Notes: a model not told the origin generated them from the letters alone. Shown: positions 9,197 through 18,784, counted from the first letter of the stretch. The stretch is 64,000 nucleotides of DNA from Dyadobacter endophyticus (GCF_014641595.1 NZ_BMIA01000001.1:310001-374000); one strand, 5' to 3'. Program-made: numbers and translations.

Positions 9197-9545
9197 GATT
9201 TGTTTTTTCAAAGCTCACATAAAACCCGCTGTTTGTGATAGTCCGTTTTTTCAGAAGTGAGCAGTCCAATCATGTCTGAGCGGCCATTCTACCGGGTTCT
9301 GCCTCGATATTTACTGCCGCTACGTCAGGCAATTGAGCGAGTATATTTATATCCGCTAAGAACCCTAGTTCAGCTGCGAACAGGCCAGCATAATCCATCT
9401 GGGTGACCGCGGGCCACATGAAGGGGCTTTGCGACCGAATTTTTGCCAGAATGGCGATTGCCGAATCCCAATCAGGGAAAAATATACACTTATGCAAAAC
9501 CGGCGGTGTATCAAGAACCGCCGGTTTTGCATTTCTGATTTACTT
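9197..9545. other. Intergenic stretch between LysE and the stress-type gene
   Basis: Apart from the strong hairpin at 9494-9530, I see no gene or RNA. A 75-codon minus-strand frame lies here but has no protein-like features and runs into the hairpin region. The segment next to 9197 must carry the LysE promoter. Confidence 0.5.
9494..9530 (-). terminator. Strong 14-bp hairpin terminator
   Basis: Perfect 14-bp arms GCAAAACCGGCGGT and ACCGCCGGTTTTGC around a 9-nt loop lie 15 bp after the stop of the minus-strand gene ending at 9546. The A/T-rich outer ends give a T-run on either strand, so it may work in both directions. Confidence 0.85.
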
Positions 9546-10172
9546 TCATTTATCCTTATCAATGATTTCCTTGATTAATGCATCGCGTTGAGCGACTGTA
9601 TTGTTCAGCTCGGGTGCCTGCTGCTGGGGCGTTGTACTCTCTGGGGGCTCAATTGAAAAGGGTTGTTGGCGAAGGCGTTGTTCCTGCGGCAGCGGCCTGT
9701 CAATGATCCTACTTTTTAGATACAAACCGCGTGCGTCCACGCTGTTAGGCGTTAATTGATCGCCGTCTGAGACACCGGGTGGATTAACAATCGGATCTTC
9801 ATATCGCTTGCCTGGCTGGGAAACGGATTGACTGTTGGTTACGTCAATGGCGCCGAACTTGTCCATGATCTGGGCGGCAGCGACTGCCTCATCCGAGCTT
9901 CCGGCATGAACCGTAACAATACTGCCTCGTTTGCCGGCTTCCGTATATCGTTCGGTCTCGTGACGATCGCCTTTGAAAAGTTCTTTGAAGAAATTAGTAA
10001 TCCTTTCAAACGCATTTTCATCCGAGTCGGCGGATGAATCATTGTCCCCGGACTTGTAGCTTGCAATTTTAATATCTACATCGCCATCACCGAACCCGTT
10101 AGAAAGCAAGTGATTTTGTGCATTCTGCGCATCACTTTCGTATTCAAAAATCCCTACGACTGTCTTTGCCAT
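9546..10172 (-). CDS. General-stress-type soluble protein (YflT-like N-terminal domain), putative
   Basis: A 208-residue protein without signal peptide. Residues 1-~115 form an alpha/beta domain beginning MAKTVVGIFEYESDAQNAQN and later GSIVTVHAGSSDEAVAAAQI, which resembles the duplicated ferredoxin-like fold of heat/general-stress proteins such as YflT. The middle carries an acidic stretch with many Asp/Ser. The C-terminal ~90 residues are Pro/Gln/Arg-rich and likely disordered. The gene is monocistronic with a strong terminator. It lies back to back with a GlsB/YeaQ-type stress membrane protein, which fits a stress role, but the function is inferred from weak similarity and context only. Confidence 0.6.
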   Translation of the reverse strand: MAKTVVGIFEYESDAQNAQNHLLSNGFGDGDVDIKIASYKSGDNDSSADSDENAFERITNFFKELFKGDRHETERYTEAGKRGSIVTVHAGSSDEAVAAAQIMDKFGAIDVTNSQSVSQPGKRYEDPIVNPPGVSDGDQLTPNSVDARGLYLKSRIIDRPLPQEQRLRQQPFSIEPPESTTPQQQAPELNNTVAQRDALIKEIIDKDK

Positions 10173-10412
10173 AAAACAAAAGGTTTAATGTTCATAATTT
10201 ATTGATTGCTGATGATCAAAATATCTGTGCCGAGTACGCATGCGATAGGAGCTGGACCGTCTTCCGGAAATGGTGCCATGCTGATTTGGTTTACCTCAAT
10301 GCGGTTACCTATTGTTACAATCTGATTTAATTGATTGATGTGTATTCCGACGATTTGGTTCGAACCGGCATAGTTTTTGACGAGGTGCTTAATAAACAAT
10401 CAAACATTACAT

Positions 10413-10676
10413 ATGGGAATCATCACATGGATTATTATTGGACTTGTCGCAGGTGCAATTGCGAAGGCCATCCACCCGGGCAAGGATCCGGGCGGCTTTT
10501 TCCTGACAATTATAATTGGAATTGTTGGTGCGGTCGTTGGTGGATGGATTTCCTCATTGCTAGGCTACGGAACAGTTGATGGCTTCAATATTGGGAGTCT
10601 GTTTGTCGCAGTTTTAGGTTCGGTTCTTCTTCTGTTCATTTACAGAAAGTTTGCTGCCGGCCAGAACCGGTCTTAA
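10413..10676 (+). CDS. GlsB/YeaQ/YmgE family stress-response membrane protein
   Basis: An 87-residue inner-membrane protein of the transglycosylase-associated (PF04226) family. It shows the typical three hydrophobic, glycine-rich segments: MGIITWIIIGLVAGAIA, FLTIIIGIVGAVVGGWI and IGSLFVAVLGSVLLLFIY, with the conserved GKDPGG turn between the first two. The ATG at 10413 begins the conserved region exactly; twelve upstream in-frame codons are not family-like. Members are small, often induced by envelope, acid or osmotic stress, with no defined biochemical activity. Confidence 0.88.
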   Translation: MGIITWIIIGLVAGAIAKAIHPGKDPGGFFLTIIIGIVGAVVGGWISSLLGYGTVDGFNIGSLFVAVLGSVLLLFIYRKFAAGQNRS

Positions 10677-10964
10677 AGAGGCTGCCGCATCTAAGTGACT
10701 GGATTTGGGATTGTACTATTCTTGCAAAAAGCGCATCAACTTAATTGAGCATGAAGGCGGAGCTAATCGGAATTTCCGAACAGTTCAACAGAGGGAGTGA
10801 TTGGAGGAGTAGAGATGGATACAGAGTCTCATCTGTCTATTTCACATGATTGGTATCTGTGACGTTGCCAAACGGCTTTAAACGGAGACGATACTTCATG
10901 TCCGGAGCCCGCAGTAGGTGCAAGGGCCGTAGAAAGACTTATGTTGAATGCTTTTTAGAGTTGA
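10677..10964. other. Non-coding or decayed stretch
   Basis: About 290 bp with stops in all frames and no convincing hairpin terminator or RNA. It lies directly downstream (minus-strand sense) of an orphan GH13 C-terminal fragment, so it may be the remains of deleted DNA, but I cannot show homology to any gene. Confidence 0.35.
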
Positions 10965-11420
10965 TCAGCCATATACGACAAGCGATCCGGGCGGGATCGT
11001 AAGCCGGACTGCTTTTCCATTCCTGTCTTCCACATTTAGTTCACCAGGACTAGGGGCCGACGCATACAAGCAAGTCATTCGGGAGCCACTCGGATGCAAA
11101 CTGTTATCCAACGTAACGTAAACGATAGCGTCATCTTGATGATGAAGGTTGATCGCGCACAATATTTCCCTTCCACTTAAAATTCGGGAAAATGCGACTA
11201 CATTATTATGAGGCCTACCGGTTTCAGGGAAGCTAAAATTAGTCCCATTTTCAGAAATAGTCCGCCAGTGATGTTCCCCAAATAGCAGATCCGGGCGCTT
11301 TTCTATAAGTGTTTGAAGGTCTTTCATCAAATCAGGTCTGAGTTGAAAGGCAGTCAAGAAAGCTGAAAAGCGTTTGTCTTTTGTTCCTTCCATGGGGAAG
11401 CTATTTTCTAAGGTCATCAT
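10965..11420 (-). CDS. Orphan C-terminal portion of a GH13-type alpha-amylase (probable gene fragment)
   Basis: The 151 codons resemble the last part of a GH13 alpha-amylase-like enzyme: the final barrel helix region (FLTAFQLRPDLMKDLQ), a segment with HHWRTISENGTNFSFP, then the C-terminal beta-sandwich strands VVAFSRILSGREILCAINL, VYVTLDNSLHPSGSRMTCLY and AVRLTIPPGSLVVYG. No catalytic barrel residues are present. Upstream in the same frame a TAA occurs nine codons before the codons preceding the ATG, so this is not merely a misplaced start. It is therefore either a decayed remnant of an amylase or a free-standing domain. The glycogen-debranching gene lies 1 kb away on the other strand, which suggests an ancestral glycogen/maltodextrin cluster. 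Confidence 0.6.
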   Translation of the reverse strand: MMTLENSFPMEGTKDKRFSAFLTAFQLRPDLMKDLQTLIEKRPDLLFGEHHWRTISENGTNFSFPETGRPHNNVVAFSRILSGREILCAINLHHQDDAIVYVTLDNSLHPSGSRMTCLYASAPSPGELNVEDRNGKAVRLTIPPGSLVVYG

Positions 11421-11501
11421 CGATTTGTCCTGCTTTGATATTTTGTTTTAGTTTGATATTGCTCATAGATTTTAAAAAATGAGCAATCGTAAGTACAGTC
11501 G

Positions 11502-11930
11502 CTAGCCATCAAAATTATTCGGAGCTGCACACTTTTTCCAATATTCGATCATGATCCTGATGGTTTCTTTTATTTCCTCGAATGCTCCGGGTTTTACAAA
11601 AAAGCCTTGCGCGGAAGTACTATACGCATCGATAACAACCCGCTGATTAATGGCTGTTGTAAAATATATGTAGGGAATACATCTAAGACTTAGTGCGGCA
11701 TCGGTCTGCACTTTTTTTCTGAGTTCAAGTCCGTTTAATTTCGGCAGATTGATATCAGAAATTATGATAAAAGGCCGTTCAGTGGTTCTATAGAGATAGT
11801 CCAGGGCCGATAATCCATCTGCGAAATAAATTCTTTTGTTTGAATAGCCTAGTTCTTTAAATACTTCTTCCAGCACAAACTGATCGTCGGGGTCATCTTC
11901 GATAATGATAATTACACCAGTTTTATCCAT
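11502..11930 (-). CDS. Single-domain response regulator (CheY/Rcp1-like)
   Basis: A 142-residue receiver domain with no output domain. Acidic pocket E11-D12-D13, phospho-acceptor D59 (IIISDINLPKLNG), T91 in IYFTTA and K113 in FFVKPG are all present, so phosphorylation should be possible. It belongs to the Rcp1-like subgroup common in Bacteroidota, which pass phosphate between kinases or bind partner proteins. The ATG at 11930 starts the domain; an upstream GTG at 11975 would add 15 residues not typical of the family. No kinase gene is adjacent; the CheB-CheR-kinase fusion 3.6 kb away is a possible partner. Confidence 0.9.
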   Translation of the reverse strand: MDKTGVIIIIEDDPDDQFVLEEVFKELGYSNKRIYFADGLSALDYLYRTTERPFIIISDINLPKLNGLELRKKVQTDAALSLRCIPYIYFTTAINQRVVIDAYSTSAQGFFVKPGAFEEIKETIRIMIEYWKKCAAPNNFDG

Positions 11931-12118
11931 GGGATTGCCATATATGAAAAGGGAAGTATAAAAAAATGGTGCCACCTACACTTTTTAAAGTTCTCTTCGC
12001 CTGCGCCCATACCTAACCTTTGTTGTCCCGAAGTTTTCTGGCATGGCTTTTATAATTCCGCTTGCCATGGAAACGCCCTCGGCCTTTGAGATTCACAAAC
12101 TTGTAAACGCATTTTATC

Positions 12119-12388
12119 ATGAAAACTATCAGACTTTTGGGGGCATTGCTGCTGGGCCTGTGCATAGCTGTATCTTCCTGCGGGACAGGGAACGATGATA
12201 CCAACAGGAGTGCCGGTTCGGGAAGTGCATCGCAAACTACCCCCAACGACAGTAGCGGGGCGACTAGCAGGTCAACCTCGGGCGTAGGTGAAGATAACCA
12301 GGACGACAGCCTTGGTTATCCTTCCAACCAATCTAATCTGAACGCTGACTCAACCAGCAGAAAGCACGATGTCAAAGTACCTGAGTAA
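12119..12388 (+). CDS. Small Ser/Asn/Asp-rich lipoprotein
   Basis: An 89-residue protein with a clear lipoprotein signal (MKTIRLLGALLLGLCIAVSSC, lipobox Cys at 21). The mature part is low-complexity and hydrophilic, rich in Ser, Gly, Asn, Asp and Thr, and probably unstructured. No family is recognised. It lies 83 bp upstream of glgX on the same strand, close enough for co-transcription. It could be a cell-surface or periplasmic stress lipoprotein, but function is unknown. Confidence 0.65.
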   Translation: MKTIRLLGALLLGLCIAVSSCGTGNDDTNRSAGSGSASQTTPNDSSGATSRSTSGVGEDNQDDSLGYPSNQSNLNADSTSRKHDVKVPE

Positions 12389-12471
12389 CGAAAAAAAGAA
12401 AAAATGACGACTAAACAGCAGAACTGCGAGCTGCAAACAAATTTACTAATCCCACTTTCTCAACAGACGAC

Positions 12472-14670
12472 ATGCCGGACAGACACATAGAAAATGAACT
12501 GCTTGAGGCCCCGGCTTCCCGGCAACTTAAAGCATTGCCGGGAAAACCATTTCCGCTGGGTGCGACCCCCGATGAAAACGGGGTGAATTTTGCAGTTTTC
12601 TCTGAAAACGCCGATGGAATGGAGCTTTGCCTGTTCGAAAGCGAAAACGATAAAGAGGAATATATCAAAATTAAAATTGAGGAAGTTACACACCACGTCT
12701 GGCACGTTTACGTACCTGGCCTCAAAGTAGGGCAGCTATACGGCTACCGTGTTCATGGCCGGTATGAGCCGGAAAACGGTCACCGCTTCAATCCCAACAA
12801 GCTGCTGGTAGACCCTTACAGCCGGGCACTCGCCGGTGAATTGAAATGGGATAAAGCTTTATTTGGCTACCAGATAGGGAGCGAGCAGGAGGATGCAAGT
12901 TTCAGCGAAAGCGACAGCGCCTCATTCATTCCCAAATCTGTCGTCATTGATAGCCGGTTTGACTGGGAAGACGACGCCCGCCTGGAAATTCCCTACCACG
13001 ACTCTATCATCTACGAGGCGCACGTCAAGGGCATGACGGCCTTGCATCCCGATATTCCGGAAGACATCCGTGGAACCTACGCGGCACTGGCTCACCCGGT
13101 TGCCATCGATTACTTGAAATCACTCGGTATTACAGCCCTTGAAATTATGCCAGTTCACCAGTTTGTGGCCGATCAGCATTTGCTCGAAAAGGGCCTTACC
13201 AACTATTGGGGGTACAATACACTGGGCTTCTTCGCCCCGGATGCGCGTTACAGCGCCAGCGGTCGCGGCGGGGAGCAGGTTACCGAGTTTAAAAATATGG
13301 TAAAACAGCTGCATAAGGCGGGTATCGAGGTGATCCTGGATGTTGTCTACAACCATACCGCCGAAGGTAACCATTTGGGTCCGACGCTTTCCTTCAAAGG
13401 CTTTGACAACGCTTCCTATTACCGGCTTATCCCGGAAAACCAGCGCTATTATATGGATTATACCGGTACTGGTAACACACTGAATGTACAACTTCCCAAT
13501 GTGCTCGCTCTGATCATGGACAGTCTGCGTTACTGGATCACCGAAATGCACGTGGACGGTTTCCGGTTTGATCTTGCCTCTACGCTCGCCCGCACGTTAC
13601 ACGAGACGGATACCCTTAGCTCCTTTTTTAACATCATACATCAGGACCCGGTCATTTCGCAGGTCAAGCTCATTGCCGAACCCTGGGACATTGGTGAGGA
13701 GGGCTATATGGTGGGCAAATTTCCTGCTGGCTGGGCAGAATGGAACGACAAGTTCCGGGACGAGATCCGCGATTTCTGGCGAGGGGAAGCGATCAGTTTC
13801 AGCACATTTGCAAACCGGTTTACAGGCAGCCCGGATCTTTACCGGGGCGACTACCGTCGGCCTACTGCAAGCATCAACTTCATCACAGCACATGACGGCT
13901 TTACGCTTCATGACCTAGTTTCCTATAACGAAAAGCATAATGAGGCCAATGGTGAAGACAATAAGGACGGCGCAGACGATAACCGGTCATGGAACTGCGG
14001 TGCGGAGGGCGAAACCGATGATGAAAGTATCAACCACCTCCGCCGGAAGCAAAAACGCAATTTGCTGGCGACCATGTTCCTCTCGCAGGGAGTGCCGATG
14101 CTGGTGGCAGGAGATGAGCTTGGGCGCACCCAGGGTGGTAACAACAACAGTTATTGTCACGATGACAGAATCTCCTGGATCTCGTGGCAAAACGCAGATT
14201 CGGCACTGCTCGATTTTACCAGAGGTTTGATCAGATTTTGTAAAGATCATCCCTCGTTCCGCCGCCGGCGCTGGTTTCAAGGGCTGTCGCTTCACGGTAC
14301 GGACGCCAAGGACATCATGTGGCTACTGCCGGATGGCAGCCAGATACGCGATGAACAGTGGGAAACCGAGGATGCAACCATCTTGGGCGTTTACCTAAAT
14401 GGTCGGGGTATCCGGTGCGTAAATATGGATGGAGAGCGGCTGGTGGACGACAGTTTCTTGCTTATTTTCAATCGTACCAGCGATCGCATCGATTTTATGC
14501 TGCCCTCCGATGAATGTGGCGATGGCTGGCACGTGGTGATCGATACCGATGCGGGAATGATCGCTGAGAAGGGTGATGATTTCAAGTCCGGCGATAAACT
14601 TACAGTTCCTGCGCGTACTGTAATGGTATTGAAATGCTCAGACGCAGGAAGCGACAAAACCAACACTTAA
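12472..14670 (+). CDS. glgX: Glycogen debranching enzyme GlgX (GH13_11)
   Basis: A 732-residue cytoplasmic debranching enzyme that hydrolyses alpha-1,6 branches of glycogen limit dextrin. An N-terminal CBM48 sandwich spans ~residues 25-115 (PLGATPDENGVNFAVFSEN, YGYRVHGRYEP). The GH13 barrel follows with NYWGYNTLGFFAPDARY, ILDVVYNHTAEG, nucleophile D367 in GFRFDLAST, acid/base E403 in LIAEPWDIG and the transition-state stabiliser D475 in TAHDGFTLHD. The C-terminal beta domain is complete. Length matches the family (650-750). There is no signal peptide. It is followed by a short hairpin at 14702. Isoamylase/TreX-type specificity within the same subfamily cannot be excluded. Confidence 0.94.
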   Translation: MPDRHIENELLEAPASRQLKALPGKPFPLGATPDENGVNFAVFSENADGMELCLFESENDKEEYIKIKIEEVTHHVWHVYVPGLKVGQLYGYRVHGRYEPENGHRFNPNKLLVDPYSRALAGELKWDKALFGYQIGSEQEDASFSESDSASFIPKSVVIDSRFDWEDDARLEIPYHDSIIYEAHVKGMTALHPDIPEDIRGTYAALAHPVAIDYLKSLGITALEIMPVHQFVADQHLLEKGLTNYWGYNTLGFFAPDARYSASGRGGEQVTEFKNMVKQLHKAGIEVILDVVYNHTAEGNHLGPTLSFKGFDNASYYRLIPENQRYYMDYTGTGNTLNVQLPNVLALIMDSLRYWITEMHVDGFRFDLASTLARTLHETDTLSSFFNIIHQDPVISQVKLIAEPWDIGEEGYMVGKFPAGWAEWNDKFRDEIRDFWRGEAISFSTFANRFTGSPDLYRGDYRRPTASINFITAHDGFTLHDLVSYNEKHNEANGEDNKDGADDNRSWNCGAEGETDDESINHLRRKQKRNLLATMFLSQGVPMLVAGDELGRTQGGNNNSYCHDDRISWISWQNADSALLDFTRGLIRFCKDHPSFRRRRWFQGLSLHGTDAKDIMWLLPDGSQIRDEQWETEDATILGVYLNGRGIRCVNMDGERLVDDSFLLIFNRTSDRIDFMLPSDECGDGWHVVIDTDAGMIAEKGDDFKSGDKLTVPARTVMVLKCSDAGSDKTNT

Positions 14671-15145
14671 TTTCAGTTGCCTCACTCAATTTGAAATGAA
14701 AAAGGAAGATATTCTTCCTTGGGAATGAGATCGCATACTGTTTGGCCAGGCGCCGCCGAGTTTCTGCTGGAAGTTCTTATCCGGACCGCTATCATTTAAC
14801 CTTGCTTTGCTGATTGGTGCAATCGCATCACCTTCCACGCAAATTCCCCAACTCGGGGTGCTGATGGGAATCATGATCCTGGTTTGTTCACTGCCCTTCA
14901 ACGCAGCCTTATTTAGTTAAAGCCGATGCGACGGGCGAAAACGTGCAGGCAACGGCTGTTTTTCACGCTCAGAAGCGGGCAGCCTTGGGAGTGTAGGCCA
15001 CGTATATATGAAAGCGTGCGGAATTTTCAGTATTTACAAAAATGAGGGACCAACCGCTGGCCTGATGTGTTTCCACTCCAACATAAAGGTCACCTTGCAG
15101 TGACCTTTATGTTTATTGCGGGCCGGTTTTAATATCGTCCAGCCA
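14671..15145. other. Intergenic region between convergent glgX and a small membrane protein gene
   Basis: No gene is supported. It contains a hairpin 32 bp after glgX (14702-14720: 8-bp arms AAGGAAGA/TCTTCCTT, 3-nt loop, no clear T-run) that may end the glgX transcript, and a strong terminator at 15081-15112 serving the opposite strand. Confidence 0.5.
15081..15112 (-). terminator. 12-bp hairpin terminator
   Basis: Perfect arms ACATAAAGGTCA and TGACCTTTATGT around an 8-nt loop lie 33 bp after the stop of the minus-strand gene ending at 15146. T-rich flanks occur on both strands, so it may also stop transcription coming from glgX. Confidence 0.78.
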
Positions 15146-15409
15146 TCAAAAATTAGAGACGGTCTCCTGCTGGTCGTGTCCCTGTGTTTTGACGATCTTG
15201 TTGTAGACCCCCATCAGTAAAATCGGTGAGGCCCATTGCCCGACAAACAGAGCGGTGTGTTTACGTCCCATGATCTTTAGAGCAAGCGACACTCCCATAA
15301 CGCCCACTGATGCCCACAGGAAAATATCGGAGGGTAACTTGGAAGTCTGTTCTTCAATTGCTTCCGCCACTTTGCCTTCTCCATGATCAGCCTTTCTTAA
15401 GTTTTCCAT
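15146..15409 (-). CDS. Small membrane protein, unknown function
   Basis: An ~87-residue protein from the ATG at 15409 (MENLRKADHGEGKVAEAIEE). It has a charged N-terminal third (EQTSKLPSD) and then two hydrophobic segments, IFLWASVGVMGVSLALKIMG and HTALFVGQWASPILLMGVY, ending in a polar tail. The pattern suggests a small two-helix inner-membrane protein. Similar genes are widespread in Cytophagales, but no function is known to me. An ATG at 15415 or at 15472 would give longer versions; the longest would overlap the divergent kinase region. It is divergent from the CheB-CheR fusion. Confidence 0.7.
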   Translation of the reverse strand: MENLRKADHGEGKVAEAIEEQTSKLPSDIFLWASVGVMGVSLALKIMGRKHTALFVGQWASPILLMGVYNKIVKTQGHDQQETVSNF

Positions 15410-15566
15410 AAACATTAATCTTTTAGTACGCGGCCGCCTAACAAAAATCATACCCATTTCAATGAATACCATCAGATTTGTCGCTGCCAGGCATATCTTT
15501 GGCTCAATTATAGTACCTGAAACAGTGAGGGTAAGAAAGCGGGGTATACTTTATCATTGGCTACGT

Positions 15567-18500
15567 ATGAAATCGATTGAACCACATCACATTGTTGCCA
15601 TCGGCGCATCGGCCGGTGGGCTGGATGAGCTGATTTCATTTTTTGAAAACACACGCCTGGACGGCGTTTCCTATATTGTTGTCCAGCATTTGTCTGCCGA
15701 CTATGAAAGCCGGTTGGCAGAGGTCTTGTCCAGATACAGCCAACTGGTAATGATACAGGCAGAAGATGGCATGGGGCTGGAAACCAATTTTGTCTATATT
15801 ATCCCAGGCGACAAGTTTATGATCGTTAGAAACGGTCATTTACATTTAAGTGAAAAAGGCAATGTCAAAGGTCCTCACCTGACCATTAATACATTTTTTT
15901 CCTCCCTCGCCGTCGATTACGGTCCCAAAGCGATAGGGGTGATCTTGTCAGGCCTTGGCTCCGACGGTAGTGACGGGCTGAAAGCGATCAAGAGGGCAGG
16001 AGGGATGGTAATTGCCAGAAACCCGGAAACCACCGAATTCAACAGTATGCCTTCCAATGCGGTTGCCACAGGCTTGGTGGATTTTATTGTCGAGCCGGAA
16101 GCTATGCCCAAGGTCATTGAGGACTATGTGAAGCGGGAAATAGAACTGCTGGCAGCAGGCATGTCCGATGTTGAGAATATGGCCGGGTTGGTTGAGCTGA
16201 TCAGCCAGCAACTACCGCTGGATTTCTCCGACTACAAGGAATCGACCATTTTGAGACGGATCAAACGAAGGGCCGCTTATAATAACTTTGAAAAGCTAGA
16301 CAACTACCTGGCCTTCGCCAAGGGTTCCCCGCAGGAGATAGAAGCGCTGGCCAAAGAGTTTCTGATCAGTGTGACCGCTTTCTTCCGTGACACGGAAGCA
16401 TTTGACTGCCTCGAAAAGAAGGTGCTCCCCGCAATAGTGAACGGTCTTGCACCTGATCAGGAAATCAGGATATGGGTGGCCGGTTGCGCGACAGGCGAGG
16501 AAGCGTATTCGATGGCGATCATGGTAAGTGAAATTTTAGGAGAAAGTATCAAAGACCGTCAAGTAAAAATTTTTGCTACCGATATCGATACTGCTGCGCT
16601 GACCCATGCGGGTAAAGGTATCTACACACCCGCCGTGGTTTCCCAGACAACACCAGCACATCTGGAAAAATACTTCGTGCAGGAAGGCAATGGCTATAAG
16701 GTGACGGCCGAAATACGGAAAATGGTCATCTTTTCCAGGCACGATCTTGTGAAAAATCCACCATATTGTAATATGCACCTGATCAGCTGCCGTAACCTGC
16801 TGATCTACATGACACCCACCTTGCAGCAGAAAATCTATCAAATGCTTTTTTTTGGGCTTAAACCCGAAGGCTATTTGTTTCTAGGTTCGAGCGAGAACCC
16901 GTTACCTATATTGAAAGGTCTGAAAATTGTCGACAAGAAATCAAAAATCTACAAGAAGCTCGACGCTGGTCCAACCGTAAATTTTGAGGGCTTTACCATA
17001 CCCGAATACATATATCACAAGCCGGCCAGCTTAGGGCCGTCCCAACCGGAAGTCGCTAAAACTCCTGAACGCACCCTGGATGGAGCGATCAATGAAACGG
17101 TATTCAGCGAGGAGCAGCGACTGATCGTCTGCATTGATGAAAACAACAAGGTGCTCAAATCCTACGGCCCTACAAGCAGGTTCTTGCATCAAAGGAACTT
17201 TACTTCCGATTTAACAGAACTTTTACCTGGCCCTCTCAACATCGCATTTAAGACGGCGCGCAATAAGGTCGGTGAAACCCAGCGAAGAGCGCAGGTAACT
17301 GGCATCTTCATCCAACAAAACCAGGAAACGATCAAAGTAAGCCTGTCGGTAAGTCCCATGATTTACAAAGGCCGGCCGAACGGGTTTCTGGTTATCCAGT
17401 TTACCGAGGATGACCGGTCGGATTTGCTCTCTGGCACAATGGAGTTTGACGAGAAGCTCTACCTGGACGACTATTCCAGGTTTTTGGAACAGGAAAATAA
17501 GGATCAAAAGGACCAACTGGCTACCGCCAGCGAAAAGCTGTTTGCGCTCAACGAGAATATGCAATCTTTTAATGAAGAGCTGCTATCGGCCAACGAGGAA
17601 ATGCAGAGCACCAACGAAGAAATGCAGTCCATTAATGAAGAGTTGCATACAATCAATGCTGACTACCAGCTCAAGAACAAGGAGCTTTTAGAGCTTAATG
17701 ACGATCTGAACAACTATTTCAAAAGCAATATTAACGGGCAGCTCTTTGTTGACTCGGAACTTCGGCTAATGCGGTTTTCCCCTGGAACAGTCCTGCATAT
17801 CAACTTGCTGGAAAGCGACATTGGTCGGTCGCTGAGTAATATCTCGACTAATTTCAGGTTTGAAACCATTGCAGATGATGTCGGCCAGGTCGTTGAAAAT
17901 GGTTATCCCGTTACCCGGGAGGTACAAGCTAATGATGGTAAGTGGTATCAGGTCATGACCATGCCTTACATCCAGCAGCTTGGCAACAAGAGGACCGGTG
18001 CAATCATCACCTTTAATGACATTACGAACCTGAAAGATATTCAACGCCAGCTGGACAAAAAGAATGAAATCCTGACGCGCATTAACGCCGATCTGGACAA
18101 TTTCGTCCATACTGCATCCCATGACCTGCTTGAACCGCTGGGAAGTATCGCGGCAGGTATTGGTTTAATCGAGCATATGCAAGTTGATAACCCCGACATG
18201 CAACCTCTCATAGGGGCCATCCGCAATTCAGTTGAAAAGTTCAGGTCCCTGGTTAAGGATATCGGTGCAGTAGCCAGCATTGAAGATGAAGCAGGATCAA
18301 AGGAAATGGTAGAACTGGATGAAATTGTAGACAACATTCTATGGAGCCTTGGGGATAAGATAAAGCAAACTGGTGCTGTCATTCAAAGCGATTTGAAAGT
18401 CGGTCAGATCCATTTTTCGAAAAAGAATATGAGAAGTATTCTTTTTAACCTGGTTTCAAATGGCATTAAATATCGCTCCGACGAAGCACCGGCAATTACC

Positions 18501-18752
18501 ATCCAGACATCGGCAGGTAACGATTTCACCGTTCTGTCCGTTCAGGATAATGGTATTGGCATGGCAGAAAGTGATCTCGACAAGATCTTTGATAAATACG
18601 GCAGGCTCGGGATTGACCGTGAAGGACAGGGGATAGGGCTTTACCTTGCCAAAAAGATCATTGACGCCGCTGGCGGAAGTATCCGTGTTGAGAGCACGCC
18701 CGGCGCCGGAAGTAAGTTCGTAATCTATTTTCCTGTGGCAGGGCTTTTGTAA
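15567..18752 (+). CDS. CheB-CheR-PAS-histidine kinase fusion protein
   Basis: A ~1061-residue soluble multi-domain signalling protein. A CheB-type methylesterase domain (~1-185) carries catalytic S15 (GASAGG), H41 (VVQHLS) and the GLGSDGSDGL Asp loop. A CheR-type methyltransferase (~200-470) follows with ILRRIKRRA, the SAM-binding WVAGCATGEEAYSMA, FATDIDTAAL and CRNLLIYM. A long coiled coil (~640-715) contains repeated NEE-MQS heptads. Then come a PAS domain (~720-830), a HisKA segment with FVHTASHDLLEPLGS and a HATPase with NLVSNGIKYRS, DNGIGM and GQGIGLYLAKK. There is no receiver domain. Such fusions are widespread in environmental bacteria and need not act in chemotaxis; no receptor or flagellar genes are nearby. 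The ATG at 15567 is chosen because it begins the CheB fold directly; 35 upstream codons are not family-like. A second CheB follows by 32 bp. Confidence 0.9.
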   Translation: MKSIEPHHIVAIGASAGGLDELISFFENTRLDGVSYIVVQHLSADYESRLAEVLSRYSQLVMIQAEDGMGLETNFVYIIPGDKFMIVRNGHLHLSEKGNVKGPHLTINTFFSSLAVDYGPKAIGVILSGLGSDGSDGLKAIKRAGGMVIARNPETTEFNSMPSNAVATGLVDFIVEPEAMPKVIEDYVKREIELLAAGMSDVENMAGLVELISQQLPLDFSDYKESTILRRIKRRAAYNNFEKLDNYLAFAKGSPQEIEALAKEFLISVTAFFRDTEAFDCLEKKVLPAIVNGLAPDQEIRIWVAGCATGEEAYSMAIMVSEILGESIKDRQVKIFATDIDTAALTHAGKGIYTPAVVSQTTPAHLEKYFVQEGNGYKVTAEIRKMVIFSRHDLVKNPPYCNMHLISCRNLLIYMTPTLQQKIYQMLFFGLKPEGYLFLGSSENPLPILKGLKIVDKKSKIYKKLDAGPTVNFEGFTIPEYIYHKPASLGPSQPEVAKTPERTLDGAINETVFSEEQRLIVCIDENNKVLKSYGPTSRFLHQRNFTSDLTELLPGPLNIAFKTARNKVGETQRRAQVTGIFIQQNQETIKVSLSVSPMIYKGRPNGFLVIQFTEDDRSDLLSGTMEFDEKLYLDDYSRFLEQENKDQKDQLATASEKLFALNENMQSFNEELLSANEEMQSTNEEMQSINEELHTINADYQLKNKELLELNDDLNNYFKSNINGQLFVDSELRLMRFSPGTVLHINLLESDIGRSLSNISTNFRFETIADDVGQVVENGYPVTREVQANDGKWYQVMTMPYIQQLGNKRTGAIITFNDITNLKDIQRQLDKKNEILTRINADLDNFVHTASHDLLEPLGSIAAGIGLIEHMQVDNPDMQPLIGAIRNSVEKFRSLVKDIGAVASIEDEAGSKEMVELDEIVDNILWSLGDKIKQTGAVIQSDLKVGQIHFSKKNMRSILFNLVSNGIKYRSDEAPAITIQTSAGNDFTVLSVQDNGIGMAESDLDKIFDKYGRLGIDREGQGIGLYLAKKIIDAAGGSIRVESTPGAGSKFVIYFPVAGLL

Positions 18753-18784
18753 TAGCTCTCAAAATTCTCTTTTGACGTATTGTT

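Noticed and set aside
9270..9497. 75-codon minus-strand frame after LysE
   Set aside because: It enters the terminator hairpin, and the product has no family or export features.
10677..10964. Possible group II intron or mobile-element remnant
   Set aside because: I looked for the 5' GTGCG start, domain V hairpin and reverse-transcriptase frames and found none.
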